Below, in pieces: positions 1 through 13,276 of a DNA stretch of 64,000 bases; the stretch's first letter is position 1, and every line of letters starts with the position of its first letter. The notes below the pieces were generated by a model, which was not told where the DNA came from, ran no database searches, and saw nothing but the letters and a program-made list of their open reading frames with translations. The position numbers were made by a program, and so were the translations under genes. Origin of the DNA: CAWJPY01 sp963844865 (lineage in GTDB: Bacteria > Acidobacteriota > Thermoanaerobaculia > Thermoanaerobaculales > Sulfomarinibacteraceae); NCBI GenBank assembly GCA_963844865.1, contig CAWJPY010000002.1:77739-141738 (forward strand), in the 5' to 3' direction.

Positions 1-259
1 GATGGTCCTTGACCGTTGTGCGCGCCGACTCGTAGGCCACCGTGGCCCGCTGCGACAGGGCGTGGACGCCCCGGTGCACGTTGGCGCAGTCGTGCTCGTA
101 GAAGCTCTGAAGCGCGGCGATCACGGGCCGCGGCTTCTGGGTGGTGGCGGCGTTGTCCAGGTACGTCAGGGGGCGGCCGTGGACCTTTTGATGAAGCGCC
201 GGGAAGTCCGCGCGGACCGCCTCCACGTCGAGGTGGGCGGCGGTGGGAACGGCGGTCAT
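1..259 (-). CDS. sufS: Cysteine desulfurase SufS, N-terminal part (cut by window edge)
   Basis: SufS is a PLP enzyme that takes sulfur from cysteine as a persulfide and feeds SUF Fe-S cluster assembly in the cytoplasm. Only the first 86 residues are present. They carry the family's N-terminal signature: DFPAL, then YLDNAATTQKP, then NVHRGVHALSQRAT, typical of group II desulfurases. The PLP lysine and catalytic cysteine lie beyond the window. The ATG at 259 overlaps the TGA of sufD (TGATG), so it is the last visible gene of the suf operon. Identity is clear from these motifs and from the operon. Confidence 0.93.
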   Translation of the reverse strand, partial: MTAVPTAAHLDVEAVRADFPALHQKVHGRPLTYLDNAATTQKPRPVIAALQSFYEHDCANVHRGVHALSQRATVAYESARTTVKDH

Positions 260-1589
260 CACGACATCTCCGGGGACACGCTGCCGACGGCGAGGTGGCT
301 CCTCAGGAAGCCCTCGGCGCGTCGGCGGGCGGGCGCGCTGGGGACCCGCTCCAGGACCTCGGCCGCGAAGGCGTAGGTGAGCAGGCTCTCGGCTGCCGCC
401 GGCTCCAACCCCCGGCTCCGGAGGTAGAAGAGGGCGTCCTCGTCGAGGCGACCGATGGCAGAGCCGTGGGTGCAGCGCACGTCGTCGGCGAAGATCTCGA
501 GCTGGGGGTTGGAGTTGACCATGGCGCGGTCGGACAACAGCAGGTTGCGGTTGGACTGCCGGGCGTCGGTCTTCTGGGCGCCGTGGTCGACCACGATGCG
601 GCCGTTGAAGACCGCCCGCGAGCGGTCGTCCAGGACCCCCTTGTAGAGCTGGCGACTCGTCCCGTGGGGAGTGGCGTGGCGGACCAGGAGGTGGTTGTCC
701 ACGTGCTGGGTGTCGCCGGTCATGTAGAGGCCGCCGAGCTCCAGGTCCGCGCCCTCACCGGTCAGCACCGCCTGCACGTCGGCGCGGGCGAGCTTCGCAC
801 CCACCGCGACCCAGTGGGCGCTCACGGAGGCGTCGCCGCCCACGAGCAGTCGCTGCACCGCCACCTGGCTTCCGGCCGCGCCCTCCTCCTGGAGGGTGGT
901 GTGCCGGAGGTTGGCGCTGGGCTCGACGGCGATCTCGGTCACCGGACAGCTCAGGTAGTCGCCGGCCGCGCCGGCGTGGGTCGCCACCACCTCGGCCGCG
1001 GAGCCGGCGCCGGCCACGATCAGGGTGCGGGGGAAGACCGCGACGGGCGCGGGGTGAGAAGTGGTCACGAAGACGAGCTGGATGAGCCCGTCGACGGTCG
1101 CACCGGGCGGCAGCCACAGGAACGCTCCGTCCTTGAACAGGGCCCCGTTGAGGTCGGCGAAGGCATGGGCTGGAAAGGGCTCGTCCCGCCCCAGATAGGG
1201 CTCCACCATCTCCGGGTGGTGCTGGATGGCGTCGGCCAACCCGGTCAGGATGACGCCGCCGGGGAGGTCTCCCGTGGTGGACAGCCCGGGGGCGAGGACC
1301 CCGTCCACCACCGTCAGACGGTGGGCCGCCGGCAGGCACCACTCGTCGATCGCCGCACTCACCGGGTCCGAGGAGAGCACGTGGTAGGGGGTGTCGGCGA
1401 TGCGCTTGAGATTGGTGAACCGCCACTCCTCCTGGCGCGGCGTCGGGAAGCCCGTGCCTGCAAAGCCCTCGGCCCCCCGGCGCCGGAGGTCGCCGACGAA
1501 CCGGGGTTCCTGCGGGTCCGCGACGGCGGCCTGCTCGAGGGCGGCCTCCAGGGAGCGTCCGTGGGCCGCGACCGTGCTCGTGGCGCTCG

Positions 1590-1593
<4 letters not shown>
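259..1593 (-). CDS. sufD: Fe-S cluster assembly protein SufD
   Basis: SufD forms the SufBC2D scaffold complex with SufB and the ATPase SufC, where nascent Fe-S clusters are built. The product is 444 residues, normal for SufD. It shows the family's PRQEEWRFTNL stretch near the N-terminus, the beta-helix core, and the C-terminal region with DDVRCTHGSAIGRLDEDALFYL, which contains the conserved cysteine-histidine region of the SufB/D family. An in-frame start 15 codons upstream lies inside sufC. The ATG at 1593 overlaps the sufC stop (ATGA) and is preferred because of this translational coupling. No frameshifts are seen. Confidence 0.93.
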
Positions 1594-2378
<785 letters not shown>

Positions 2379-2434
2379 GCTGATGCTTCCTTTGCCCCTC
2401 CCCGGACGGGAGCGGGTTCGTGACGTTTTCGGCT

Positions 2435-3878
<1,444 letters not shown>

Positions 3879-3882
<4 letters not shown>

Positions 3883-4388
3883 TCATGTCCTCCCGTCGTC
3901 CGCGCCGGTCCGCTCCCGGTCCGCTCCCGGTCCGCGACGCTGTCGGTCGCCACGGGGAGCCTGGGGCCGGACCCGCTCCGCCGGCCGGCGATGAGATCGG
4001 CCACCGTGATCCCGTCCAGAAAAGCACCCATCAGGGACTCGAGCTCCCGCCACACCGGCTTCAGGGTGCAGGTCGAGAGGTGGGTGCAGGCCTCCAGCCC
4101 CGGTGACATCCGATCGCAGAAGCTGCTGTCGTACACGTGGTCATCCATGGCGTCGAGGATCCGGGCCACGGTGATGTCCTCGGGCGCCAACGCCAGGGAG
4201 TAGCCGCCGTGGCGCCCGCGCTCGGCGGCCACGGCCCCCGAGCGACGCAGGCGCGAGATCACCTTGGCCACCGTGGGCTCCGAGATGCCCTCCCGCTCCG
4301 AGAGCTCGCGAATGGTGAGCTGGCCGCGCTCCAGGGCGAGCCGGATCGCCAGGCGGACCCCGTACTCCTCGGATCTCGTCACGCGCAC
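3879..4388 (-). CDS. Rrf2-family transcriptional regulator (SufR/IscR-like)
   Basis: Predicted Fe-S-sensing repressor of the suf operon it heads. The 169-residue protein has an N-terminal winged helix-turn-helix (LTIRELSEREGISEPTVAKVI) and a wing ending RGRHGGY, both classic for Rrf2. It has three cysteines at 91, 101 and 107 with a histidine at 103. The IscR cluster cysteines lie in the same region with different spacing. The start is GTG at 4388, with GGAGG six bases upstream. The stop overlaps the sufB ATG (ATGA). The last 25 or so residues are low-complexity (ADRERTGSGPART) and fall in a short DNA repeat. Binding of a 2Fe-2S or 4Fe-4S cluster is inference from the family. Confidence 0.9.
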
Positions 4389-4597
4389 CTCATTCCTCCA
4401 GTGCCTTCAACTGAAATACTTGAATTGGAATTCCAGATTTCTGCACATGGCTTGAAAGACATGCAAATAGAAGTATTTATAGACATTTAGCATCTGGTGA
4501 GTGAGCAGCTCCCGAGAGGCAACGCGACAGTTCGCCGAGATCGGTGGTGCGGCGCTGCCGCTGGCGCTTGGAGCGCGGCTGTGATGAAATCGTTGGT
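4389..4597. promoter_or_regulatory. Divergent promoter region, suf operon / nitrilase, with inverted repeats
   Basis: This region is clearly AT-rich against a GC-rich background, as expected for promoters. It contains AAATACTT at 4414-4421 and its exact inverse AAGTATTT at 4471-4478, and a GGAATTCC palindrome at 4427-4434 within an imperfect longer dyad. These could be operators for the adjacent Rrf2 regulator. I cannot fix -35/-10 boxes with confidence; a TTGCAT on the minus strand near 4467 is one candidate. Confidence 0.4.
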
Positions 4598-5365
4598 GTG
4601 AAGCTCTACCTGTCGCGGTGGCTGTGCCTGGACGTGGACGCCAACCTGGCGCGCTGCGTGGACGAGGCCCGCCGGGCCGTCTCCGGCGGCGCCGAGATGG
4701 TGGTCTTCCCCGAGCTCTTCCTCACCGGCTACACGCGCCAGCTCGACCTGCGCCGCGCTCGTGAGGCCTTCGCCGGCGTGTCGGGAGGCACTCCAGGGGT
4801 GCCCTTCGTGTTCGGGTCGGTGAGCGAGGAGGGTCGCAACCGGATGACGGTGTGGCTCGGCGGGGCGGAGGTGGCCCGCTACGACAAGCTCCACCTGTTC
4901 CGTCCCAACCGCGAGCATGAGCTCTGGGAGCGCGGCGATCGTTGTGTCGCCTTCCGCTGGCGAGACCTCACCGTGGGCCTGCTCAACTGCAACGACCTCC
5001 GTTTCCCCGAGCAGGCGCGCGCGCTGCGACTCGAGGCGCGCTGCCAGCTGCTGTTGGTACCGGCCTGGTGGCCCTGGCGCCGGGACCACGTGTGGCGGAC
5101 TCTGCTGCGGGCACGGGCCATCGAGAATGGCGTCTGGGTCGCCGGCTGCGCCATCTCCGGCTCGGTGGACCCCGAGGAGTTCGCCGGAGCCGGCAACCAC
5201 GTCTTCGATCCCTCGGGAGAGGCGGTCAGGACCCGGGACGACCGCTTCTACGACCTGGACACCGACAGCCCGCCGCCCCTCATCGTGGATCCCTTCGACG
5301 AGGCCGTTCCCATCGAACGCGTCGAGGTGGTGGACACGGAACAGGACGTCACGAGGCAGAGGTAG
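4598..5365 (+). CDS. Carbon-nitrogen hydrolase (nitrilase superfamily amidase)
   Basis: A cytoplasmic amidase-type hydrolase of unknown substrate. The nitrilase-superfamily triad is visible: Glu39 in VVFPELFLTGY, Lys97 in RYDKLHLF and Cys131 in LLNCNDLRFPE. The length, 255 residues, is usual for the family. LLNCNDLRFPE resembles the omega-amidase/YafV-like branch, in which the motif is CYDLRFP, but here Tyr is replaced by Asn. The start chosen is GTG 4598 (VKLYLSRW), because family members begin at this strand; an in-frame GTG at 4544 would add a non-conserved, Arg-rich leader. It is transcribed away from suf and faces lon across a terminator. Confidence 0.85.
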   Translation: MKLYLSRWLCLDVDANLARCVDEARRAVSGGAEMVVFPELFLTGYTRQLDLRRAREAFAGVSGGTPGVPFVFGSVSEEGRNRMTVWLGGAEVARYDKLHLFRPNREHELWERGDRCVAFRWRDLTVGLLNCNDLRFPEQARALRLEARCQLLLVPAWWPWRRDHVWRTLLRARAIENGVWVAGCAISGSVDPEEFAGAGNHVFDPSGEAVRTRDDRFYDLDTDSPPPLIVDPFDEAVPIERVEVVDTEQDVTRQR

Positions 5366-5435
5366 GGCGTCTCGCGTCCGCGATCCGCTGCCTCGGACGC
5401 GGGCGCGGACACGGACGGGGGGGAGTCAGATATCA

Positions 5436-5461
5436 CGAGGCCCCGCCGGAGCGGGGCCTCG
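5436..5461. terminator. Bidirectional hairpin between nitrilase and lon
   Basis: A perfect 11-bp stem, CGAGGCCCCGC / GCGGGGCCTCG, with a CGGA loop lies between two convergent genes. There is no clear T-run, which is common in GC-rich genomes. Confidence 0.7.
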
Positions 5462-5480
5462 ATGGTTCTGACGCGTCGGA

Positions 5481-8062
<2,582 letters not shown>

Positions 8063-8142
8063 GTCGTACGGTCTCCAGTCAGGTCGTCATGCTCGCCGCG
8101 ACCTCCCTCCATTATGGGGTGCGACGGCATAGAGGGTAAACC

Positions 8143-8159
8143 TGAGTGTCAGACACTCA
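8143..8159. promoter_or_regulatory. 17-bp perfect palindrome upstream of lon
   Basis: TGAGTGTCAGACACTCA is an 8-bp perfect inverted repeat around one base, in the spacer between lon (minus) and the rhomboid-like gene (plus). It sits about 80 bases upstream of the lon start and looks like a dimeric repressor site. It does not match the CIRCE heat-shock element, which has a 9-base spacer. The factor is unknown. Confidence 0.5.
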
Positions 8160-8290
8160 AATTCCCGCGCAGCGAAAGCTTCTCCCTGCTCCGGCCCGGA
8201 CCCCTCCGCAGGGACGTGACGGCGGCTGCAGCGCCCCCGATCGCTCTGTTACGATGCCCGCGCCTGACCGCTCTTCGAGGAGGTGGGCCC

Positions 8291-9100
8291 GTGGCCAGCA
8301 GACATCCGTTTCAGCGGGGAGGAGGAGGCGGTCTCCCGGGCTCCGGGCTCCCGGCGCCCCGCGACCTCGTGATCATCCTCGCGGTCCTCTTCGCGACCTT
8401 CTCGATGCAGTTCTTCGCCTCCACGGCCTGGCTCATGGGTCTGCTCGAGCTCACCCCTCTGGTCCTGCGGGGCCTCGTATGGCAGCTGGCGACCTACCCC
8501 TTCATCGGCACTCGCGGGTCCGGGCTCTGGTTCCTGCTCGAGCTCCTGATCCTGTTCTGGTTTGCGCGCGACATCTACTGGCGCCTGGGTCGGCGTCGTT
8601 TCTGGCGGGTGCTGGGGGGCGCCGCGATCGCGGCCTCGGTGGCGGCGGTGGTGGTGGAGTGGGTGATCGTGATCCTGGCTCCCTCCTTTCCCCACCTGCC
8701 CTTCGTCACCATGCAGGGCCAGCGCATCCTGCTGACCATCACCATCGCGGCCTTCGCGACCCTGTACGGCGAGGCGACGATCCTGCTCTTCTTCGTGCTC
8801 CCCATCAGGGCGCGCTGGTTCCTGTGGCTGGAGATCCTGTTCGCGTTCGTGTTCGGGGTGCTGTCGGTCAAGGACGTGCCCGGCTTCGTGGGCGTCTGCG
8901 TGGCCGTGTTCACGACCTACGCCAGCCTCAGCCCCGGCGGACCGGGGCAGGTGATCCGCCGCTGGCGGAAGCAGCTGGAGATGCGCATCATCCAGTACCG
9001 ACTCGACCGGATGCGCCGGCGGCGGCGTTTCGACGTCATCGACGGCGACCGCGACCGCGACCGCCACCGCGACCGGGATGGAGGCGGCTGGGTCAACTGA
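8291..9100 (+). CDS. Rhomboid-like multi-pass membrane protein, no protease motif
   Basis: A 269-residue inner-membrane protein with about six hydrophobic segments. The order of segments and the FIGTRGSGLWFLLELLILFW region recall rhomboid-family proteins, but I see no GxSG serine motif or paired histidine, so it would be a non-proteolytic relative if related at all. The start is GTG 8291 with GGAGGTG just upstream; the in-frame upstream extension lacks hydrophobic character and overlaps the palindrome. The C-terminal tail is highly charged (RDRDRHRDRD) and is encoded by a CGACCG-type hexanucleotide repeat. No partner is suggested by the neighbours. Confidence 0.6.
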   Translation: MASRHPFQRGGGGGLPGSGLPAPRDLVIILAVLFATFSMQFFASTAWLMGLLELTPLVLRGLVWQLATYPFIGTRGSGLWFLLELLILFWFARDIYWRLGRRRFWRVLGGAAIAASVAAVVVEWVIVILAPSFPHLPFVTMQGQRILLTITIAAFATLYGEATILLFFVLPIRARWFLWLEILFAFVFGVLSVKDVPGFVGVCVAVFTTYASLSPGGPGQVIRRWRKQLEMRIIQYRLDRMRRRRRFDVIDGDRDRDRHRDRDGGGWVN

Positions 9101-9290
9101 CGCCGCACGCCACGATCAGCGGCAGCGTCCGCGATCAGGGTCAGTTGTCGGCGGCAGCAATCAGCGGCGGCGATCAGACGCAGCGGACAGCGGCGGCACC
9201 TGAACTCTCCGACGTCTGAGGATGCCGAGCACCCGCTCTGGTGCTCCCGAAACCTCTCGCCGGTGATCGGCCGGTGCTCGCCCAAGCAGA
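9101..9290. repeat. Low-complexity CAGCGG/GATCAG repeat region
   Basis: This intergenic stretch contains irregular copies of GATCAGCGGCAG, CGCGATCAGGGTCAG and GGCGGCGATCAGACGC. The same words recur at about 36,133-36,290, and the 13-bp array at 37,084 is built from a related GATC core. No gene is seen here. Confidence 0.55.
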
Positions 9291-9293
9291 GAA

Positions 9294-9321
9294 ACGGCCC
9301 GGAGGTGATCCTCCGGGCCGT
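9294..9321 (-). terminator. Hairpin terminator of the FadL-GDSL operon
   Basis: A perfect 12-bp stem, ACGGCCCGGAGG / CCTCCGGGCCGT, with a TGAT loop lies 24 bases past the stop of the GDSL gene. On the minus strand it is followed by a TTTC stretch. Confidence 0.75.
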
Positions 9322-9344
9322 CGTGATCGCGAGGAGCGAGGTGC

Positions 9345-10781
9345 CTACTGCGGCACCCTCCGGGCGCGGCTGCGCTGGGGTGCAGGGAGCTCGGACGGCG
9401 CCTGCATCTCGCGGAGTCGCTGCTTGAGGTGCGGCAGCATGGTGTCGATGAGGCGCTGGTGCGCCGCGCGCGTGAAGATGACCTCGTTCGCCTTGGCGCC
9501 GGCCACACCCTTGCCGGTGACACCCAGGCACGGGTTGTTGAACATGATGGGGTACATGTCGACGGTCTCGATGTCGGCCCCGAACTGCTCGTTGATGAAG
9601 TCCACCATCTGCATGGCCAGCAACGAGTAGCCGATCTGCTGCGGGTGGAGCCCGTCATAGCCGATGAACCCGCCCGTGAGGAAGTCCATGTTGATGTTGA
9701 CGCCACCGAAGGTGTAGCCGGTGGTGGTCAGGGTCTCCATCGACTGGTGCGCGTCGAAGACCGGCGCCCCGACCGCGCCGGCGGCATCCGCGATCACCTG
9801 GTTGAAGGCGTCCACCTGCTGGCGGATGGCGGTGATCTCCTCGGGCCGCAGCACGTAGCCCGGCTGGCCGGTGGCCAGGTTCAGGTCCTCCGGCAGGGGT
9901 GGCGAGCCCGGAATGGGCAAGCCGTAACCCTGGGCGATGAGGGCCGAGGCGGGCAGGGTGACCAGGCAGTCCGCGGTGAGCGGGCCGTTGCTGCCCACCA
10001 GGGGGACCACTCCGAGGCCCGGGATGTTCACGAAGGGCGGGACGGAGGTCGCGAAGGCCGACCTGGTCGGGTCGGGCAGGTTGATGACCATGATCTCGGC
10101 GCCGGTGCTCGCCAGGGCGCCGAGGAGCTGCGGGTAGAGCTGGGCGAAGAGATCCACCGGGGTCATGGTGACCCCCGGGATCGCCGTGGCGGTGAGCACG
10201 GCGCCGAGCTCGTCGTTGTTGCCCGCCCACAGGGTCACGAACGTGGGCTCCAGCGCGATGGCCTGGACGACCGCGGGGAAGGGCATGAGCTCCCCGGTGG
10301 CCGGGTTGGGCACCTGCGGGGTGCGCAGGATCAGGTCGTACATGACGTTGTCGGTGTTGCCGGCCTGGAGGTTGGTGATGTCACCGGTGGTGAAGAGCAG
10401 GTCGTACACAGAGGCACCGGGAATGCCGAGGTTGTTGTAGGGACGGGGCAGCGTGGCGTTGATGGGGGTTCCACCGGGGCCTGGGACGGGTGCGAGGGTC
10501 GGCACCGGCGAGCCGTTCACCAGGCTCAGGTCCACGAGCTGGAGGATGTTCGGAATGCCGGGCGCCGACACCAGGGGCATCTCGAAGTCGGCGGCGCCGC
10601 CATGGCTGGCCAGGATCGCCGGCCAGCTGTGCTCCTGGTAGCACTGCTCCAGCGAGTTGCTGGAGAAGCCCGCGGTGAGCGAGTCGCCGACGGCGACATA
10701 GGTGCTGAGATCAACCTGTGCGCTGGCCGGGATCGCTCCGAGGAGCGCCAGGATCGCGACGGTAACAAGGGTCCTTTTCAT
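9345..10781 (-). CDS. Secreted SGNH/GDSL-family hydrolase
   Basis: A probable lipase/esterase-type hydrolase exported by Sec. The 478-residue protein begins with a signal peptide (MKRTLVTVAILALLGAIPASAQ). It has block I VGDSLTAG (Ser34), a block III-like WAGNNDELG at about 190, and a block V GYDGLHP with the catalytic Asp and His in the C-terminal third. It is longer than minimal GDSL enzymes because of insertions between the blocks. A GGAAGGGAGG ribosome-binding site precedes ATG 10781. It lies 15 bases behind a FadL-type porin gene, so the pair is probably an operon in which the enzyme releases fatty acids or other hydrophobic acids and the porin imports them. That link is inference. Confidence 0.85.
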   Translation of the reverse strand: MKRTLVTVAILALLGAIPASAQVDLSTYVAVGDSLTAGFSSNSLEQCYQEHSWPAILASHGGAADFEMPLVSAPGIPNILQLVDLSLVNGSPVPTLAPVPGPGGTPINATLPRPYNNLGIPGASVYDLLFTTGDITNLQAGNTDNVMYDLILRTPQVPNPATGELMPFPAVVQAIALEPTFVTLWAGNNDELGAVLTATAIPGVTMTPVDLFAQLYPQLLGALASTGAEIMVINLPDPTRSAFATSVPPFVNIPGLGVVPLVGSNGPLTADCLVTLPASALIAQGYGLPIPGSPPLPEDLNLATGQPGYVLRPEEITAIRQQVDAFNQVIADAAGAVGAPVFDAHQSMETLTTTGYTFGGVNINMDFLTGGFIGYDGLHPQQIGYSLLAMQMVDFINEQFGADIETVDMYPIMFNNPCLGVTGKGVAGAKANEVIFTRAAHQRLIDTMLPHLKQRLREMQAPSELPAPQRSRARRVPQ

Positions 10782-10796
10782 TGGCGTCCTCCCTTC

Positions 10797-12089
10797 CTAG
10801 AAGCTGTAGCCGACCGACGTGGCGACCAGGTTGGCCGAGGCGTTCACGTAGCAGCCTTCGTACCCCACCAGGGCGATGCCGCGGGTACAGCGGTCCTTGA
10901 CGTCCACATACATGTAGCTGAGATCGATGAACAGCTTGCCGCTCTTGAAGCTCACGCCCGCGGTGTAGTCCGTGCGGTTGGCGTCCCCGAGGAGGGGCGA
11001 CATGGACACCCGGGGCTGCGGCGTCTCGTCGTAGGTGGCGCCGAGCTGGAACGCCCAGGCGTCGCTGGCGCGGTACTCCAGGCCGAGCCGATACTGGTCG
11101 GCGTCGTGGTAGTCCTCTTCCAGGGTCTCCGAAAACTCGGGGTAGTCGGGGAAGATGAGGGGAAGCTGTTGGAAGGAGCTCCAACCCATGCGCCCCCACT
11201 GGCCCGATACGGTCAGCTTGGCGCAGGTCCAGGCCAGGCCCACGCTCCAGAAGTCGGGGAAGTCGATGCTGGTGTTGGCGCGCGGGTTGTGGTCGAAGGG
11301 GATGGAAGCGGCCACCAGGGCGTCGTACTGCGGGTAGCCGGTGCCGTACTGGGTGAAGGATGCTTTGCCCTCGTAGTCGATCTTGATCTTGGAGCGGTAG
11401 AGCACGCCCACCGAGAAGCCGCCCCCGAGCTTGCCGAGGAAGCTCGCATGCCAGCCCCAACCGTCGTTGCCCGACCCCTCGGTGAAGAGGTGGACCTGGC
11501 CGATGTCCGCCACCTCCTGGGTGAAGGGGTTGACGCCGTTCTGCAGGTTCCGGGTGAGATCGATGGAGCCCATCATGTAGTCGGCGCCGATGGCGACGGC
11601 AAACGAGTCGCCCATCTTGAAGGCGAGCTGCGGGGAGATGTCATAGGTCTTGATGTCGACCCGCTTGGAGATGAAGCGGCCGGCGTAGTCGGCGGGCCAC
11701 CAGGTGCCCAGGCCGAACGGGGTGAATGCTGACAGGCCGAAGACCATGGTATCGCTGAGGGGCGCCACCAGGTAGGCATGGGGCGGAAAGAAGGTCTGAC
11801 TCTCTTGAGACGACCGGTAGCCGGCGCCGGGGTAGGGGTTGTCACCCCGGAAGTCCTGGGTGGGGAAGATGAAGGTGGCGCCCGCCATGACCTGGGTGCC
11901 CTTGTCGACCTGGAACGCGATGCCGGCCGGGTTCCAGAACAACGCCGAGGGATCGTCGGCGACCGCGGTGAACGCACCGCCCATCCCCATCGCCCGGGCG
12001 CCGTGCTCGAACAGGGCGAACCCCGCCCCCCAGACGAGCGACGGAGCCAGCAACAGTGCTGCCGCGACAGTCAGCAGTCTCTGCCTCAT
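10797..12089 (-). CDS. OmpP1/FadL-family outer-membrane transporter
   Basis: A long-chain fatty acid or hydrophobic-compound channel of the outer membrane. The 430-residue protein has a signal peptide (MRQRLLTVAAALLLAPSLVWG) followed by the FadL hatch start (AGFALFEHGARAMGMGGAFT, then ADDPSALFWNPAGIA). The rest is amphipathic beta-strands, ending in a terminal Phe (SVGYSF), typical for barrels recognised by Bam. GGAAGGAGG lies upstream of ATG 12089; an earlier in-frame start would not give a signal peptide. It is the first gene of the pair with the GDSL hydrolase. Confidence 0.9.
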   Translation of the reverse strand: MRQRLLTVAAALLLAPSLVWGAGFALFEHGARAMGMGGAFTAVADDPSALFWNPAGIAFQVDKGTQVMAGATFIFPTQDFRGDNPYPGAGYRSSQESQTFFPPHAYLVAPLSDTMVFGLSAFTPFGLGTWWPADYAGRFISKRVDIKTYDISPQLAFKMGDSFAVAIGADYMMGSIDLTRNLQNGVNPFTQEVADIGQVHLFTEGSGNDGWGWHASFLGKLGGGFSVGVLYRSKIKIDYEGKASFTQYGTGYPQYDALVAASIPFDHNPRANTSIDFPDFWSVGLAWTCAKLTVSGQWGRMGWSSFQQLPLIFPDYPEFSETLEEDYHDADQYRLGLEYRASDAWAFQLGATYDETPQPRVSMSPLLGDANRTDYTAGVSFKSGKLFIDLSYMYVDVKDRCTRGIALVGYEGCYVNASANLVATSVGYSF

Positions 12090-12342
12090 GACACGCTTCC
12101 TCCTTCCGTGTGGTGACAATGGGACGCCCACTGCTGGTCTGACGGCGGACCGCTGCGCTCTGCGTGACGGTGGGACATCCTTCTCATGTTGTGCAGCGTC
12201 CCTCATGGTATGTGGGTCCAGCGGGCAGGTCAATAAGCAAATCCCCGATGGAGCGACGGGGTGGCTCCGGGCCTGAGCTCGCGCCCATCGGCGCCGCTCC
12301 GGTGATCCGCAGGGGCCGTGGCTCGACGTCAGAACCTCGGGA

Positions 12343-13083
12343 TCAGACCGCTCTCGAGTTCGAGCCGGGGCGTGACCTCGGACTGCACACGGGCTGGACC
12401 ACGCCGAGGGCTTCGACGACCGCGGTGGTGTCGCTGAGGTCGGCGAAGGCGAGCGCGGCCCCTGCCGCCTCGAGGTCCTCCACCGAGTAGCTGCCGGTAG
12501 CCACCCCCACGGGCACCGCGCCGCTTGCTAGGGCGCAGGCCACGTCGCGGGGTGTGTCCCCGATGATCAGGACGTGGGGGCCCAGGCCGATGGGGTGGCC
12601 GACCGCCGCCTCGGCGCGGGCGAGGGCGATGGCGGGCAGACGGTTGCGGTCGCCGTCGTCGGAGCCGAAGGCGCCGAAGGCGAAGTAGTGGTTGAGGCCG
12701 AAGCGGTCCAGCTTGGTCCGGGCACCGCGTTCGAAGTTGCCGGTGAGGAGTCCGAGCCATATGCCGTCGGCGGCTGCGAGGGCGTCGAGCAGCTCGCGCA
12801 CTCCGGGCATCAGCACCGCCGGTGAGGACGGCAGCTCCTCGGGCAGGAAGCGCTCGTACAGACCCTGCAACGCCGCGATGGAGTCCTCCTCCCGTGCGCC
12901 GTCGAGACGCTCCCGGCGGAGGATCTCGCGCAGGATGAGGGGGTCGGTCTTGCCGTGGGGCACGATGCCGCGGGTGGCGGCAGCGATACCGAAGAGCTCG
13001 GCGAAGGCACGGTCCATGGCCTTGAAGCCGGCGCCGCCGGACCGCATGAGGGTTCCGTCGATGTCGAAGAGGATGAGCTTCAC
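12343..13083 (-). CDS. HAD-superfamily hydrolase (phosphoglycolate phosphatase-like)
   Basis: A cytoplasmic phosphatase of about 246 residues. Motif I is LILFDIDGTL (nucleophile Asp7, general acid Asp9). Motif II is LGLLTGNF, the motif III lysine probably falls in the RTKLDRFGL region, and motif IV is VLIIGDTPRD. A helical cap lies between motifs I and II, as in the phosphoglycolate phosphatase/beta-phosphoglucomutase subgroup. The substrate cannot be told from sequence. It is not close enough to fadL (about 250 bases) to assume co-transcription. Confidence 0.85.
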   Translation of the reverse strand: MKLILFDIDGTLMRSGGAGFKAMDRAFAELFGIAAATRGIVPHGKTDPLILREILRRERLDGAREEDSIAALQGLYERFLPEELPSSPAVLMPGVRELLDALAAADGIWLGLLTGNFERGARTKLDRFGLNHYFAFGAFGSDDGDRNRLPAIALARAEAAVGHPIGLGPHVLIIGDTPRDVACALASGAVPVGVATGSYSVEDLEAAGAALAFADLSDTTAVVEALGVVQPVCSPRSRPGSNSRAV

Positions 13084-13164
13084 GTGGTGTCGTTCCCCCT
13101 GGGCATCCTCAGGCCCATTCCGAGGGGTGCCGAATGGTATGACACCAGGCGCGTGGGGGCATCC

Positions 13165-13190
13165 CGTCGGACGCGGACGCGGACGCGGGG
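13165..13190. repeat. GGACGC hexanucleotide repeat
   Basis: Four near-perfect GGACGC units lie in the spacer between the HAD and aldo/keto reductase genes. Similar short runs occur near 5395-5420, 20,803-20,830, 34,740-34,760, 34,876-34,925 and 53,808-53,830. Confidence 0.7.
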
Positions 13191-13276
13191 TGTGCCACAG
13201 ACGTGCGGGTCATCGGTAGGTCCCATGGAGTGCACATGGTGATGACGGTCAGACTCCCTGCGGTGGTGACGCCTGC

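Noticed and set aside
8101..8170. CIRCE or sigma-32 control of lon
   Set aside because: The dyad has a one-base spacer, not nine. A CCCCATAA box near 8,110 lacks a matching -35 at correct distance.
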